Shown here: one piece after another, positions 32,323-43,179 of the stretch | How positions within the stretch are numbered: position 1 is the first letter of the stretch | Layout: each line of letters opens with the position of its first letter | NCBI RefSeq assembly: GCF_000179775.1 | Contig: NZ_AEEB01000003.1 | Span: forward strand, 310,001-374,000 | Direction of reading: 5' to 3' | Source: Ahrensia sp. R2A130 | GTDB taxonomy: Bacteria > Pseudomonadota > Alphaproteobacteria > Rhizobiales > Rhizobiaceae | DNA length: 64,000 nucleotides | The notes under the pieces: generated by a model | The model's input: the letters and a program-made list of their open reading frames with translations, nothing else | The model's database searches: none | What the model was told of the DNA's origin: nothing | Translations under genes and position numbers: made by a program

Positions 32323-33921
32323 ATGAAATTTTCCGACCTCGGGTTGTCCCCGAAAGTCTTGGCGGCTGTCGAAGCCTCCGGTTACACCGAGCCAACGCCC
32401 ATTCAGGCGCAGGCCATCCCCGAAGTCCTGAACCGCCGCGATGTCATGGGCATTGCCCAAACCGGTACGGGCAAAACTGCGGCCTTTACGCTACCCATGA
32501 TTTCGCTCTCAGAAAAAGGCCGTGCTCGCGCCAGAATGCCCCGCACGCTGATCCTTGAACCGACGCGCGAACTTGCTGCTCAGGTTGAGCAGAATTTCGA
32601 GAAATACGCGGTAAACCACAAGCTCAACGTGGCCCTTCTCATCGGCGGCACGTCGATGGAAAAGCAGATGAAGATCCTTGATCGCGGAGCTGATGTGCTG
32701 ATCGCGACGCCAGGCCGTCTGCTGGACCTGTTCGAGCGTGGTCGCATCTTGATGAATGGCGTAGAAATCCTCGTCATCGATGAAGCCGACCGCATGTTGG
32801 ACATGGGTTTCATTCCCGACATCGAGCGCATCGTGAAAATGGTGCCGTTCACGCGCCAGACGCTTTTCTTCTCGGCAACCATGCCGCCGATTATCGAAAA
32901 ATTGGCTGACCAGTTCCTGCAAAATCCTGTTCAGGTGATGGTGGCTGCTGCTGCAACAACGGCAAAAACCGTCGAGCAAAAGCTGGTCAAAGCTCCGAAA
33001 AAGGACTTCGAAAAACGCGCCAAGCTGCGCGATGTGATCGACAGTCAGGACAACATCAAGAACGCTATCATCTTCTGCAATCGCAAGGTGGATGTGGCGA
33101 CGCTGCACCGGTCCATGACCAAGCGCGGCTATTCCGTCGGTTCGCTGCATGGTGATATGGACCAGTCCGCACGCATGAAGACACTGGCCGCTTTCCGCGA
33201 CAATGAGATCACGCATCTTGTGGCGTCCGATGTTGCCGCGCGCGGCCTCGATATTCCCGACGTTTCCCACGTCTTCAACTATGATGTGCCGATCCATCCG
33301 GACGACTATGTGCACCGCATTGGCCGCTGCGGCCGAGCCGGTCGCGATGGTTGGGCGTTCACCTTCGTCACGCCTGCCGATGATCGCTACATCAAAGCAG
33401 TGATGGCTCTGACCGGCGACGAGATCGAATATCTTGGCCGCGCGCCTATCGCAAAAGCCGACGATGCGGATGAGGCCGACGACAAGCCAAAGCGCGGCCG
33501 TCGTGCAGCGCCGAAATCCGATGATTCAGGCGAAGCGCCCAAACGCGCCAGACGCAGCAAACGCGCAGCGCCTGCCGAAGACGAAGCCGCACCGGAAGCT
33601 GAAACCGATGGCGAAGAACGATCCACAAAGCGCCCTCGCCGCACATCACGCCGTGCACCGGAGCAAGAGACCAAGGTTGAAGAGGCTGCACCGGTCGCCG
33701 CTAAGGAACCTGCTGAACGACAAGAGCGCCCCAAGCGCGAACCGCGCCGTGACGACAGGGCTGAAAAGAAGCCCAACGATCGTAACAATGACCGCAACAA
33801 TGATGGTAACAGGGGCGGCGGACGTGACCGGTCCCGGAACCACGACGATGACGGCCCGACCAGCAAAGGATTGGGCGATCACGTTCCCGCCTTCCTGTTG
33901 CAGCCGACCGGCAAATCCTGA
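32323..33921 (+). CDS. DEAD-box ATP-dependent RNA helicase (RhlE type)
   Basis: 532 residues. Q motif PTPIQAQAIPEVL, Walker A AQTGTGKTAAF, DEAD in LVIDEADRMLDMG, SAT in LFFSATMPP, and HRIGRCGRAGRDG in the second RecA domain. Residues ~375-532 are a long disordered tail, first mixed acidic/basic with RRAA and KRARRSKRAAP, then Asn/Arg/Gly-rich (NDRNNDRNNDGNRGGGRDR), which would bind RNA non-specifically. A 192-base GC-rich leader separates it from the SOUL gene; cold-shock type leader control is possible but unproven. Confidence 0.94.
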   Translation: MKFSDLGLSPKVLAAVEASGYTEPTPIQAQAIPEVLNRRDVMGIAQTGTGKTAAFTLPMISLSEKGRARARMPRTLILEPTRELAAQVEQNFEKYAVNHKLNVALLIGGTSMEKQMKILDRGADVLIATPGRLLDLFERGRILMNGVEILVIDEADRMLDMGFIPDIERIVKMVPFTRQTLFFSATMPPIIEKLADQFLQNPVQVMVAAAATTAKTVEQKLVKAPKKDFEKRAKLRDVIDSQDNIKNAIIFCNRKVDVATLHRSMTKRGYSVGSLHGDMDQSARMKTLAAFRDNEITHLVASDVAARGLDIPDVSHVFNYDVPIHPDDYVHRIGRCGRAGRDGWAFTFVTPADDRYIKAVMALTGDEIEYLGRAPIAKADDADEADDKPKRGRRAAPKSDDSGEAPKRARRSKRAAPAEDEAAPEAETDGEERSTKRPRRTSRRAPEQETKVEEAAPVAAKEPAERQERPKREPRRDDRAEKKPNDRNNDRNNDGNRGGGRDRSRNHDDDGPTSKGLGDHVPAFLLQPTGKS

Positions 33922-34049
33922 TCGGAACCAACGATCATTTCGGCGTCTCGCAACATCGTGAGCGCCGACCTGCTCTTTGCCATCGAAAGGCCCTGTTTGC
34001 TGGGCTAAGAATGGGTTGTGTCGGAGACAGGAATGCGAACAGTGCTGCC

Positions 34050-35414
34050 ATGGTGATACGGTTTTTCAAAAGCCTGCTGGCGGTTTTTCTTGCGGTCGCA
34101 ATATCGACACCAACGACGATCGCAAATGCGCAAAGCCGTGGCATCTCGCTTGTTCGCGATGCTGAAACCGAAGCTCTCATCCGCATGTATGCCGCCCCTC
34201 TGATGAAGGCTGCAGGCCTTCGTCGTGGCTCGGTAGAATTCATCATCGTCAACGACCCAAGCTTCAATGCTTTCGTTTCCGGGCGCGGAATGTTCATCAA
34301 CACCGGACTTTTGTTGCAGGCGGAAACACCTGACGAAGTTATTGGCGTGATCGCTCATGAGTTTGGCCACATCATTGGCGGCCATCAGGTTAAGCTGCGG
34401 GAACGCATGGAAAATGCCCGCCGCATCGCCCGTTGGACAAGCCTTCTGGGCGTTGGCATTGCTGCTGCAGGTGCTGTTTCCGGCAGTGGCAACACTGCGC
34501 AGGCGGGTGCAGCAATCGCCACAGGTGGTGGTGGCATCGCGATGCGCGACATTCTTCAATACCGTCGCGGAGAAGAAACGGCTGCTGACCGAACAGCCGT
34601 TCGGTTGCTGAAGGCAACAGGTCAAAGCCCCCGTGGTTTAATCAAGACGTTTGAACGGCTTGCCCGCGCATCATCAATTATTGGCGGTCGTATAGACCCC
34701 TATCTGCGCAGCCACCCTGCCCCGAACGAACGTATCCGCGATCTCACGAGTGCCGTGCAGTCCAGCCCTTACAAAAACAAACCAATTCCTGCTTCCATGC
34801 AAGCGCGTCACGATCTCGTCCGCGCTAAACTGGCAGCCTATGTTGGCGGCAGCAGCTACGCCCGCTCTTTGTTGCAAAACAAAAGCCTTTCCGAGAATGC
34901 CCGGATCTACGGTCGCGCTATAACCACCTATCTTTATGGCTCGCCCCGTCGTGCCATTCCGATGATCAATAAGCTCTTGGACCGTATGCCAAACAACGCC
35001 TACGCCCACGAAATGAAGGGCGAAATTTTGCTACGATCAGGTCGGGCAAAACAAGCCGCTCCTCACTTTCGTAAGGCTGTTAAGCTCGACGGCACCGGTG
35101 CCGGTATTCTTCGCATTCAACTGGGCCACGCCCTTTTGGAGAGTGGCAATCGTAAGGATTTGCCGGAAGCAATTGATCAACTGCGCAAAGGTGTAAGCCG
35201 CGATCCTACTGCTGTTGCCGGCTACCAGTATCTGGCCCGCGCATATGGCGAGACGGACCAGACAGCACGCGCTCTGCTTGCCTCTGCAGAATATGCTGTT
35301 CGCACCGGGCGTCGCGGACAAGCCCGCAGCTTTGCGGAACGTGCTCAAAAAGGTTTCAAGCGCGGCGAACCTGGTTGGCTTCGCGCGCAAGACATCATCG
35401 GTTATAAGAACTAA
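34050..35414 (+). CDS. M48 family metalloprotease with TPR repeats (BepA-like)
   Basis: 454 residues from the ATG at 34050; the signal peptide (VIRFFKSLLAVFLAVAIST, ending ANA before QSRG) sends it to the periplasm. The zinc site is VIAHEFGHIIGGH, with the third ligand Glu in YRRGEETAADRTAV. The C-terminal ~200 residues hold TPR-like repeats (AYAHEMKGEILLRSGRAKQA and following). This layout matches BepA/YfgC, which degrades or helps assemble outer-membrane proteins. The next gene, a DsbA-like protein, starts 41 bases later and may be co-transcribed. Confidence 0.92.
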   Translation: MVIRFFKSLLAVFLAVAISTPTTIANAQSRGISLVRDAETEALIRMYAAPLMKAAGLRRGSVEFIIVNDPSFNAFVSGRGMFINTGLLLQAETPDEVIGVIAHEFGHIIGGHQVKLRERMENARRIARWTSLLGVGIAAAGAVSGSGNTAQAGAAIATGGGGIAMRDILQYRRGEETAADRTAVRLLKATGQSPRGLIKTFERLARASSIIGGRIDPYLRSHPAPNERIRDLTSAVQSSPYKNKPIPASMQARHDLVRAKLAAYVGGSSYARSLLQNKSLSENARIYGRAITTYLYGSPRRAIPMINKLLDRMPNNAYAHEMKGEILLRSGRAKQAAPHFRKAVKLDGTGAGILRIQLGHALLESGNRKDLPEAIDQLRKGVSRDPTAVAGYQYLARAYGETDQTARALLASAEYAVRTGRRGQARSFAERAQKGFKRGEPGWLRAQDIIGYKN

Positions 35415-35455
35415 CTTTGCACGACCTGTGCCGCGCTTGCGAAAGGCCTTACTCT

Positions 35456-36211
35456 ATGTCCGTCAAATTTCTGCGCAGTGCGCTATGCGCTATCGCCATC
35501 ATGTTGCCTGCACCCGCATTGGCTTTGGACGATACAGACAAAGCTGCGGTCGAGCAGATCATTCGTGATTACCTGTTGGCCAACCCGGAATTGATGGTCG
35601 AGGTGCAGCAGGCGCTTGAGGCCAAGCAGCAAGCAGAGGCTGCAGAAACGGCCAAGCGCGCACTGGATGAAAACCGCGAGACAATCTTCGCTTCGGCTAA
35701 TCAGGGTATCATCGGAAATCCTGAGGGTGACGTAACGGTAGTCGAATTTTTCGACTACAATTGCAGTTTTTGCCAACGCGCCATGGAAGACATGAACACG
35801 CTTTTGGAAAGCGATAAGAACCTGAAATTCGTGATGAAAGAGCTGCCAATTTTGTCGCAAGGTTCTGTTGAAGCCAGCCGCGTATCAACCGGCGTCTACC
35901 GCCTGTTCCCTGAGAAATACGAGGAATTCCATAACAAGTTGCTGTCGCTTCAAGGCATGAAAGACGGCAATCGCGCCCTTCGTATCGCGCAGGAAATGGG
36001 CCTCGATATTGATGCCATCAACACCGAAGGGCAGAAACCCGATGTGTTGGACGCTTTCCGCGAAGCCAACGACCTCGCCAACAGCTTGGGAATCAACGGC
36101 ACACCATCCTACGTCATCGGCGATGAGGTTATTTTTGGAGCCTTGGGTGCCGATACATTGCGCGAAAAAATCGAAAACGTGCGCCAATGCGGCAAAACCA
36201 CCTGTTCATAG
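35456..36211 (+). CDS. DsbA family thiol-disulfide oxidoreductase
   Basis: 251 residues from the ATG at 35456, with a signal peptide (SVKFLRSALCAIAIMLPAPALA). A helical N-terminal extension (residues ~25-80, Gln/Ala-rich) precedes the thioredoxin fold, like ScsC/Com1-type proteins. The active site is CSFC in FFDYNCSFCQRAMED; the cis-Pro is in NGTPSYVIGDEV. Two further Cys lie at the C-terminus (QCGKTTCS). Probably acts in periplasmic disulfide exchange. The next gene is accB after 83 bases with a palindrome. Confidence 0.92.
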   Translation: MSVKFLRSALCAIAIMLPAPALALDDTDKAAVEQIIRDYLLANPELMVEVQQALEAKQQAEAAETAKRALDENRETIFASANQGIIGNPEGDVTVVEFFDYNCSFCQRAMEDMNTLLESDKNLKFVMKELPILSQGSVEASRVSTGVYRLFPEKYEEFHNKLLSLQGMKDGNRALRIAQEMGLDIDAINTEGQKPDVLDAFREANDLANSLGINGTPSYVIGDEVIFGALGADTLREKIENVRQCGKTTCS

Positions 36212-36243
36212 GCGAATTCGACGCTCAAACCTGTCGACGCCCC

Positions 36244-36260
36244 CATGCCAGCGTGGCATG
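36244..36260 (+). promoter_or_regulatory. Palindrome between the dsbA-like gene and accB
   Basis: CATGCCA, loop GCG, TGGCATG: a perfect 7-bp stem 33 bases past the upstream stop and 35 bases before accB. No T-run follows, so it is more likely an operator or RNA-structure element than an intrinsic terminator. Confidence 0.4.
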
Positions 36261-36294
36261 ACTGATTCATGTAAATAGTCCGGGAACCATAGCT

Positions 36295-36774
36295 ATGTCC
36301 GCATCCAAGAACGCGAAAACAGCAATCGACACCAAGCTCATTCGCGAATTGGCAGAGATGCTGACCGATACCGACCTGAACGAGATCGAGGTCGGCCTTG
36401 GCGAATTCCACGTTCGTTTGGCACGTGGCGCAGTCGCCGTTGCTGCGCCGATGCAAGTTCAGCCTGCCGCAGCAGCCCCTGCCCCGGTTGCAGCCGCTTC
36501 ACCTGCTGCCGCTGTTCCGGCAGAGGCACCTGCCGGTGCCGGTGAGCCGGTACCCTCTCCCATGGTCGGTACCGCCTATCTGTCACCAGCACCTGGTGCA
36601 GATGTGTTTGTGAAGGTCGGAGACAAAATCAAAAAAGGCGACACGATCCTGATCGTCGAGGCCATGAAGACGATGAACCAGATCGCTTCGCCGCGAGATG
36701 GCACGGTCGAATCCATCAACGTGGTCGACGGCCAGCCAGTGGAGTTCGGCGAAGCTCTGGTCATGCTGAGCTGA
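36295..36774 (+). CDS. accB: Acetyl-CoA carboxylase biotin carboxyl carrier protein
   Basis: Carries the biotin that shuttles CO2 between AccC and AccAD in the first step of fatty acid synthesis. It has 159 residues. The N-terminal helix region (IRELAEMLTDTDLNEIEV) is followed by an Ala/Pro-rich linker (~residues 45-80) and the biotinyl domain with the biotinylated Lys in VEAMKTMNQI. It is followed 10 bases later by accC. In several relatives aroQ lies just upstream; it is not here. Confidence 0.96.
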   Translation: MSASKNAKTAIDTKLIRELAEMLTDTDLNEIEVGLGEFHVRLARGAVAVAAPMQVQPAAAAPAPVAAASPAAAVPAEAPAGAGEPVPSPMVGTAYLSPAPGADVFVKVGDKIKKGDTILIVEAMKTMNQIASPRDGTVESINVVDGQPVEFGEALVMLS

Positions 36775-36784
36775 GGCGGCTGAG

Positions 36785-38131
<1,347 letters not shown>

Positions 38132-38146
38132 TCCTTTCCAGCTACG

Positions 38147-38761
38147 ATGTCGAATATCGACAATTTGATGATGGAGATCACGCCGGAAGTCCTGCTCAAA
38201 GCGTATGCGAGCGGTATTTTCCCTATGGCAGATTCTGCCGACGACCCAGGCTTGTTCTGGGTGGAGCCGGACTATCGCGGCGTCATCCCGCTTGATGGTT
38301 TTCACACGCCAAAACGGCTTGCCCGCACCATCCGTCAGGAAAAATTCGACCTCCGTATCAGCACGGCTTTCGAGCGGACTGTCGATCTATGCGCGGAAGA
38401 AGCGCCAGATCGTAAAGAGACATGGATCAACCAACGGATTCGTCAGCTCTACAGTGAGCTGCATCTTATGGGACATGCGCACAGCGTGGAGAGTTGGCTG
38501 GATGGCGAACTGGTAGGCGGCCTTTATGGCGTATCGCTGGGCGGTGCGTTTTTCGGGGAAAGCATGTTTTCCCGCACCCGCGACGCCTCCAAAGTTGCGT
38601 TAGCGCATCTGGTGGACCGGCTGAATTTCAACAGATTTGTTCTGTTGGACACCCAGTTCAATACGGAACATTTGAGCCAGTTCGGCGCATTGGAAATCCC
38701 CAAGCGTGACTATCTCAAATTGCTATCGGATGCTTTGGACGTGGAAGCTCGCTTCGTCTGA
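38147..38761 (+). CDS. aat: Leucyl/phenylalanyl-tRNA--protein transferase
   Basis: Attaches Leu or Phe to proteins with N-terminal Arg or Lys, marking them for the ClpAP N-end rule pathway. It has 204 residues. Family signatures: [25 protein letters not shown] (in two parts), [20 protein letters not shown] and [18 protein letters not shown]. It ends four bases from the convergent DUF2155 gene. Confidence 0.95.
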   Translation: MSNIDNLMMEITPEVLLKAYASGIFPMADSADDPGLFWVEPDYRGVIPLDGFHTPKRLARTIRQEKFDLRISTAFERTVDLCAEEAPDRKETWINQRIRQLYSELHLMGHAHSVESWLDGELVGGLYGVSLGGAFFGESMFSRTRDASKVALAHLVDRLNFNRFVLLDTQFNTEHLSQFGALEIPKRDYLKLLSDALDVEARFV

Positions 38762-38764
38762 CGA

Positions 38765-39214
38765 CTAGTTGGTTGATGGCGGTGGTGGTGGCACATCCGA
38801 AGTCTGCTTGCAGGCTTTCAGCCACACATCGTTCACAGGGTGCTCGATGGCGTTCAACCCCGGGCTTTCGGCAAACATCCAACCGGAGAAGATCCGGCGG
38901 ATGCGACGGTCGAGTGTGATTTCGTCGACTTCGATGAAGGACGTGGTCTTGGGCGTTTCCGCAGCCGAGCTTGAATAGCATGCGCGCGGCGTAAGTTCGA
39001 GCTGACCGAATTTTACGGTCTCGTCCATATAGACGTCGAACGTGGTGATGCGTCCGGTGATCTTGTCGAGACCGGCAAACACGGCGACCTTGTTGGCAAT
39101 CCGCGAGATCTGCTCTTCTTCAGTAAAGCCATCTGTCTGGGCTAAAGCCGTGCTGGCAACAGTTGCCATCAGTGCGGCCATTAGAATTCGCATCATATTC
39201 GCCGCCATTTGCAT
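38765..39214 (-). CDS. DUF2155 domain-containing exported protein
   Basis: 149 residues from the ATG at 39214; ATGs at 39208 and 39193 are also possible, and the frame extends to 39283. A signal peptide ends TALA before QTDGF. The conserved DUF2155 core includes AVFAGLDKITGRITTFDV, the Cys-containing LTPRACYSS and SGWMFAESPGLNAIEHPV. The C-terminus is Pro-rich. Function is unknown; in alphaproteobacteria it often lies next to the NDUFA12-type gene and near aat and accBC, as here. Confidence 0.88.
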   Translation of the reverse strand: MQMAANMMRILMAALMATVASTALAQTDGFTEEEQISRIANKVAVFAGLDKITGRITTFDVYMDETVKFGQLELTPRACYSSSAAETPKTTSFIEVDEITLDRRIRRIFSGWMFAESPGLNAIEHPVNDVWLKACKQTSDVPPPPPSTN

Positions 39215-39270
39215 CTGATTGTTTTGCACGTGCCGCCGGAATGTGGCGACAGTGTTGGTTATGGGGTGAA

Positions 39271-39660
39271 CTATGGAGTCCAAGCCTCGTAGTCGGCGGC
39301 AGGCTTGTCGCGTGATGCAGCGTTCGCAAGCGAACCTTGCGGGCGATAGGCAGCTGCCGTGCCCGTCATGTTAGCAAGATGCGGCTTTTCCCATTCGCGC
39401 AATTCGTATTCTTCGTCGGCCGGCGAAACATCGGTGCGGTGATGCAACCAACCGTGCCAACCGGCCGGAACACGAGAAGCGTCTATGTCACCATTATAGG
39501 TGATCCAGCGTTTGTCTTCAGCAGAGCGATAATACCGGTTTCCGCTGGCGTCTTCGCCAACAAGCTCGCCATTGCGCCAAGTGAAAAACCGCGTGCCGAG
39601 CGTTTGCCCGTGCCACCAAGTGAAGAATTGCAGGAAGAAGTTTTTCATGTTGCCGCTCAT
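39271..39660 (-). CDS. NDUFA12-type NADH:ubiquinone oxidoreductase subunit
   Basis: 129 residues; an ATG four codons in (MKNFFLQFFTWW) is an alternative start. Signatures of the B17.2/NDUFA12 family: FTWWHGQTLGTRFFTWRNGE, VGEDASGNRYYRS, KRWITYNGDIDASRVPAGWHGWLHH in sequence, and ending in Pro-rich acidic text. It is an accessory subunit of complex I shared by alphaproteobacteria and mitochondria, bound at the membrane/peripheral arm. Its gene lies upstream of the DUF2155 gene, with the two coding regions separated by 56 bases from the chosen start. Confidence 0.92.
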   Translation of the reverse strand: MSGNMKNFFLQFFTWWHGQTLGTRFFTWRNGELVGEDASGNRYYRSAEDKRWITYNGDIDASRVPAGWHGWLHHRTDVSPADEEYELREWEKPHLANMTGTAAAYRPQGSLANAASRDKPAADYEAWTP

Positions 39661-39732
39661 TTCGCGCCGCTAACCGCAACGCACCCTCGTATATTTCGTT
39701 GTTAAACCTGAATGCCGATCAGGTCCACCGCG

Positions 39733-40521
39733 TCATTCGGCATAGACAGTTGGAAACCAGTCTTCCGGCAGCGTATCGTTCATGGAAAGCTTCAAACCCA
39801 TTTGCGGAAACGGCGGTGAAACCGCGTGAGGGCGCTCAACATAACGGGCATCATCGCCCGTAAAGCGAAAGCTGACCGCCCGCCGCCGTGTGGGCATCGG
39901 GTTCGGTGGCGCGTCGTGCAACGTGTGAAAATCAAAGGCCAGCACGTCACCACGCTTCACCGCAAAGGACACGATGTTCGGATCATCTTCAGCGATTTCC
40001 GGAAAGGGTTCATAGGCCGTGGTGTCGCCTTCTAGCGGCTCCAGCGTTTTGAAACGACGCGGCATGTAGGTCTTTGCGCCGACGTGAGAACCTTTGAGAA
40101 AATTCAGGCTCTGCGCTTCGTCCACATCATCAAGCGGCACCCAAAGGCTGACGGTCTGCGGACCGGCCACACAGTAATACGGCATGTCTTGGTGCCACGG
40201 CGTTGCGGAAGAATTGCCGGGCTCTTTGACCAGCACATGCTCGTGAAAGAATTGCGCACGCTTTGCACCCATCAAGTTGGCAGCCAGTTCGCCCAGTGGG
40301 CCATCGCGGGCAATGTTGATGAAGGTCGGGATGCGTTGCCAGTTTACGTAGTCACCGAAATAGGCACCGCCTTCTTCTGCGTGGTTGGCTCCATGTGGAC
40401 CTGGTGCTGCCATGTTGGTCTCGACGGCCTGAGCGAGCCGGTCCAGCCAGCCAGTATCCAGCACATCGCGGATGACGGCCACACCATCGCGACGAAAGGT
40501 TTCAACGGTCTCGTTCGTCAT
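39733..40521 (-). CDS. Phytanoyl-CoA dioxygenase family protein
   Basis: 262 residues. Fe(II)/2-oxoglutarate-dependent oxygenase fold: the HxD pair lies in TPWHQDMPYYCV, the distal His probably in DFHTLHDAPPNP, followed by the 2-oxoglutarate-binding Arg in RRRAVSFRFTGDD. Substrate is not predictable; relatives hydroxylate a wide range of small molecules. It is downstream of the GNAT gene on the same strand, 18 bases apart. Confidence 0.88.
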   Translation of the reverse strand: MTNETVETFRRDGVAVIRDVLDTGWLDRLAQAVETNMAAPGPHGANHAEEGGAYFGDYVNWQRIPTFINIARDGPLGELAANLMGAKRAQFFHEHVLVKEPGNSSATPWHQDMPYYCVAGPQTVSLWVPLDDVDEAQSLNFLKGSHVGAKTYMPRRFKTLEPLEGDTTAYEPFPEIAEDDPNIVSFAVKRGDVLAFDFHTLHDAPPNPMPTRRRAVSFRFTGDDARYVERPHAVSPPFPQMGLKLSMNDTLPEDWFPTVYAE

Positions 40522-40539
40522 CGGAATTACCCGTCCTGT

Positions 40540-41025
40540 TCAGCCAACTGTCTTGTCAAAAATAATCGCCGAAATTCCGGCCAAACCGCCGCAGGCATCC
40601 GTTTCACCGTCGCGAGTATAGCCCACCGTTTCATAGAAGCGGATAGCATCGTCATTGCCGCGCAGAACATCCAGCCAGATGCGCGAGTCCGGAAAAAGCT
40701 GCTGCTCAAGATTGCCGAGCAACGCCTTACCGATACCAAGACCTTTCATCTGCGGATCGACATGCAGCCGGTCAACATACATGCCGTCTTTCTGGAACGC
40801 GTAAAGATGGCCCACGACCTTTTCACCCTGCAACGCCACCAGAAACCGGTCCTGTATTCGCGCTGCTTGCTCGCGGAACACATCGGCTGAGTGCCGCGTC
40901 GTGATGATTTCTTCCGTCTCCGCCTGCCCGATCAATGCCGGATAGGTGGACAGCCAAGAGCGGTTCGTAAGGTCACGAGCATCAGCAACCTCGGTGCCAT
41001 GTGCGCGGCGTACAACGACACTCAT
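40540..41025 (-). CDS. GNAT family N-acetyltransferase
   Basis: 161 residues. Acetyl-CoA-binding motif A is [21 protein letters not shown] in the middle, followed by [17 protein letters not shown] near the C-terminus. The substrate is unknown. The start overlaps the gatB stop by 4 bases, so it is co-translated with gatB. Confidence 0.9.
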   Translation of the reverse strand: MSVVVRRAHGTEVADARDLTNRSWLSTYPALIGQAETEEIITTRHSADVFREQAARIQDRFLVALQGEKVVGHLYAFQKDGMYVDRLHVDPQMKGLGIGKALLGNLEQQLFPDSRIWLDVLRGNDDAIRFYETVGYTRDGETDACGGLAGISAIIFDKTVG

Positions 41026-42524
41026 TCGCCAATCTTCGCCCGCAGCAGATCGTTCACCGCCTTCGGATTGGCTTTGCCGCCGGTTGCTTTCATCACCTGC
41101 CCGACGAACCAGCCCAGCATCGCGGGCTTTTCCTTGGCCTGCGCCACCTTTTCAGGGTTGGCTGCGATGATCTCGTCCACGGCCGCTTCGATTGCACCAG
41201 TATCGGTGACCTGTGCCATGCCACGATCTTCAACGATTTTGGCTGGGTCGCCGCCCTCGTTCCAGATGATTTCAAAAACGTCCTTCGCGATCTTGCCGGA
41301 AATCGTGTCGGCCTTGATGAGGTCGATGATACCACCCAACTGAGCTGCGCTGACAGGTGAGTCCGCCAAATCGGTTCCGGCCTTGTTGAGCGCACCCAAC
41401 AGGTCATTGATCGTCCAGTTTGCGGCCAGTTTGGCATCGCGGCCTTCGGCAACCTGCTCGTAATAATCGCCCACAGCCTTGTCGGCGACGAGGATGGAGG
41501 CATCGTACTCGCTCAAGCCATTGGCTTGGAAGCGCGCCCGCTTTTCGTCCGGCAATTCCGGCAGTTCTGCGCGGATGGTTTCGACGTAGGCATCGTCGAA
41601 CTCCAGCGGCAGCAGGTCCGGGTCTGGGAAGTAGCGGTAATCATGCGCTTCTTCTTTCGACCGCATAGACCGCGTTTCGCCCTTCACTGGGTCGAACAGA
41701 CGGGTTTCCTGATCGATCTTGCCGCCCTCTTCCAGAATATCGATCTGGCGACGGGCTTCGTAGTCGATGGCCTGGCCCATGAAGCGGATGGAGTTGACGT
41801 TCTTGATCTCGCAGCGCGTGCCGAACTCGCCACCGGGTTTGCGCACGGACACGTTCACATCAGCCCGCATGGAGCCTTGGTCCATGTTGCCGTCGCAGGT
41901 GCCGAGATAGCGCAGGATCGAGCGCAGCTTGGTGACGTAGGCTTTCGCCTCGTCGATGGAGCGAATGTCCGGCTTAGACACGATTTCCATGAGTGCTACG
42001 CCGGAACGGTTGAGGTCCACGTAGCTCATGGTCGGGTGCTGGTCGTGCATCGATTTACCTGCATCCTGCTCCAGATGCAGCCGCTCGACGCCGATTTCGA
42101 CGCTTTCGAAATCGCCCTTCTTGTCCGGCCCCACCTGCACCTGCACGACGCCTTCACCGACGATGGGGTGGTAAAGCTGGCTGATCTGATAGCCCTGCGG
42201 CAGATCGGGATAGAAGTAGTTCTTGCGGTCGAAGGCGCTTTTCTTGTTGATCTGCGCGTTCAGCCCAAGCCCTGTTTTCACGGCTTGCCGCACGCAGTGC
42301 TCGTTGATGACGGGCAGCATGCCGGGCATGGCGGCGTCGACCAGCGACACGTGGCTGTTCTGCTCTGCGCCGAAACCGGTGGAGGAGCCGGAAAACAATT
42401 TCGCCTCGCTCGTCACCTGCGCGTGGACTTCCAGCCCGATGACCAGCTCCCACGGGTGGTCTTCACCGGGGAAGAAATGGGCTTCGTTGGGCGTGCGGGT
42501 ATCGACGAGTGCTGGGGCGGACAT
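41022..42524 (-). CDS. gatB: Asp-tRNA(Asn)/Glu-tRNA(Gln) amidotransferase subunit B
   Basis: tRNA-binding kinase/transferase subunit of the GatCAB amidotransferase. It has 500 residues. Family signatures: [49 protein letters not shown] and the C-terminal YqeY-like helical domain ([19 protein letters not shown]). In many relatives it follows gatC-gatA directly; here it is separated from gatA by about 3 kb of accessory DNA. The long opposite-strand frames across it are antisense artefacts of high GC. Confidence 0.96.
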   Translation of the reverse strand: MSAPALVDTRTPNEAHFFPGEDHPWELVIGLEVHAQVTSEAKLFSGSSTGFGAEQNSHVSLVDAAMPGMLPVINEHCVRQAVKTGLGLNAQINKKSAFDRKNYFYPDLPQGYQISQLYHPIVGEGVVQVQVGPDKKGDFESVEIGVERLHLEQDAGKSMHDQHPTMSYVDLNRSGVALMEIVSKPDIRSIDEAKAYVTKLRSILRYLGTCDGNMDQGSMRADVNVSVRKPGGEFGTRCEIKNVNSIRFMGQAIDYEARRQIDILEEGGKIDQETRLFDPVKGETRSMRSKEEAHDYRYFPDPDLLPLEFDDAYVETIRAELPELPDEKRARFQANGLSEYDASILVADKAVGDYYEQVAEGRDAKLAANWTINDLLGALNKAGTDLADSPVSAAQLGGIIDLIKADTISGKIAKDVFEIIWNEGGDPAKIVEDRGMAQVTDTGAIEAAVDEIIAANPEKVAQAKEKPAMLGWFVGQVMKATGGKANPKAVNDLLRAKIGE

Positions 42525-42678
42525 GGATGCGGACCTGAGCGTTTACGAATGGGGAGGTTTCCCGCAATTCATAAGCCCGTGCGGCGCTTTTGTCAGCCCT
42601 CAATCATCCGTGATGCAGCCTTGAAAATTTCCGCCCAACCCCGACCTTGAAGGCCGATCACCACACGAGACCACGCCC

Positions 42679-43179
42679 ATGACCTCCCCCACCCCTTTTT
42701 CTGCTCCGGCAGGTACCCGCATCGGCCATGTGCATCTGCGCGTGTCGGACCTCGAACGGTCCATCGCCTTTTACCGCGATGTCATCGGCCTGAAGCTGAT
42801 GCAGCGCTATGGCACGCAGGCGGCTTTTTTGGCGGCGGATGATTATCACCACCATATCGGCCTCAACACGTGGGAAAGCCGTGGCGGTGCGCCCGCGCCG
42901 AAGGGGCATCCCGGCCTGTTCCACACCGCCTTTCTCTACCCCGACCGCAAAAGCCTCGGCGCGGCAATCGCACAGGTTGCGAAATGCGGGGTCGGCCTTA
43001 CGGGGGCCGCCGACCACGGCGTGAGCGAGGCCGTCTATCTCGATGATCCCGATGGCAACGGCATCGAACTCTACACCGACCGCGCCATGGACGAGTGGCC
43101 GCGCGGTGCCGATGGCGAGTTGGAAATCGTCAACGCGCCGCTGGATGTGGACGCCCTCGTGGCGCTGGCGACCACCTGA
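42679..43179 (+). CDS. VOC family protein (glyoxalase/catechol dioxygenase type)
   Basis: 166 residues. Vicinal oxygen chelate fold: IGHVHLRVSDLERSIAFYRD at the N-terminus with the first metal His, HHHIGLNTWESRGG in the middle, and VYLDDPDGNGIELYTDRAMDEW with the metal Glu in the C-terminal half. The pattern resembles CatE-like single- or two-module extradiol dioxygenase relatives, but the substrate is not predictable. It is on the + strand between gatB and the accessory block, divergent from gatB. Confidence 0.9.
   Translation: MTSPTPFSAPAGTRIGHVHLRVSDLERSIAFYRDVIGLKLMQRYGTQAAFLAADDYHHHIGLNTWESRGGAPAPKGHPGLFHTAFLYPDRKSLGAAIAQVAKCGVGLTGAADHGVSEAVYLDDPDGNGIELYTDRAMDEWPRGADGELEIVNAPLDVDALVALATT

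Noticed and set aside
41526-42650. 374-codon open frame on the + strand across gatB
   Set aside because: Antisense to gatB; long only because of high GC and lack of stop codons.
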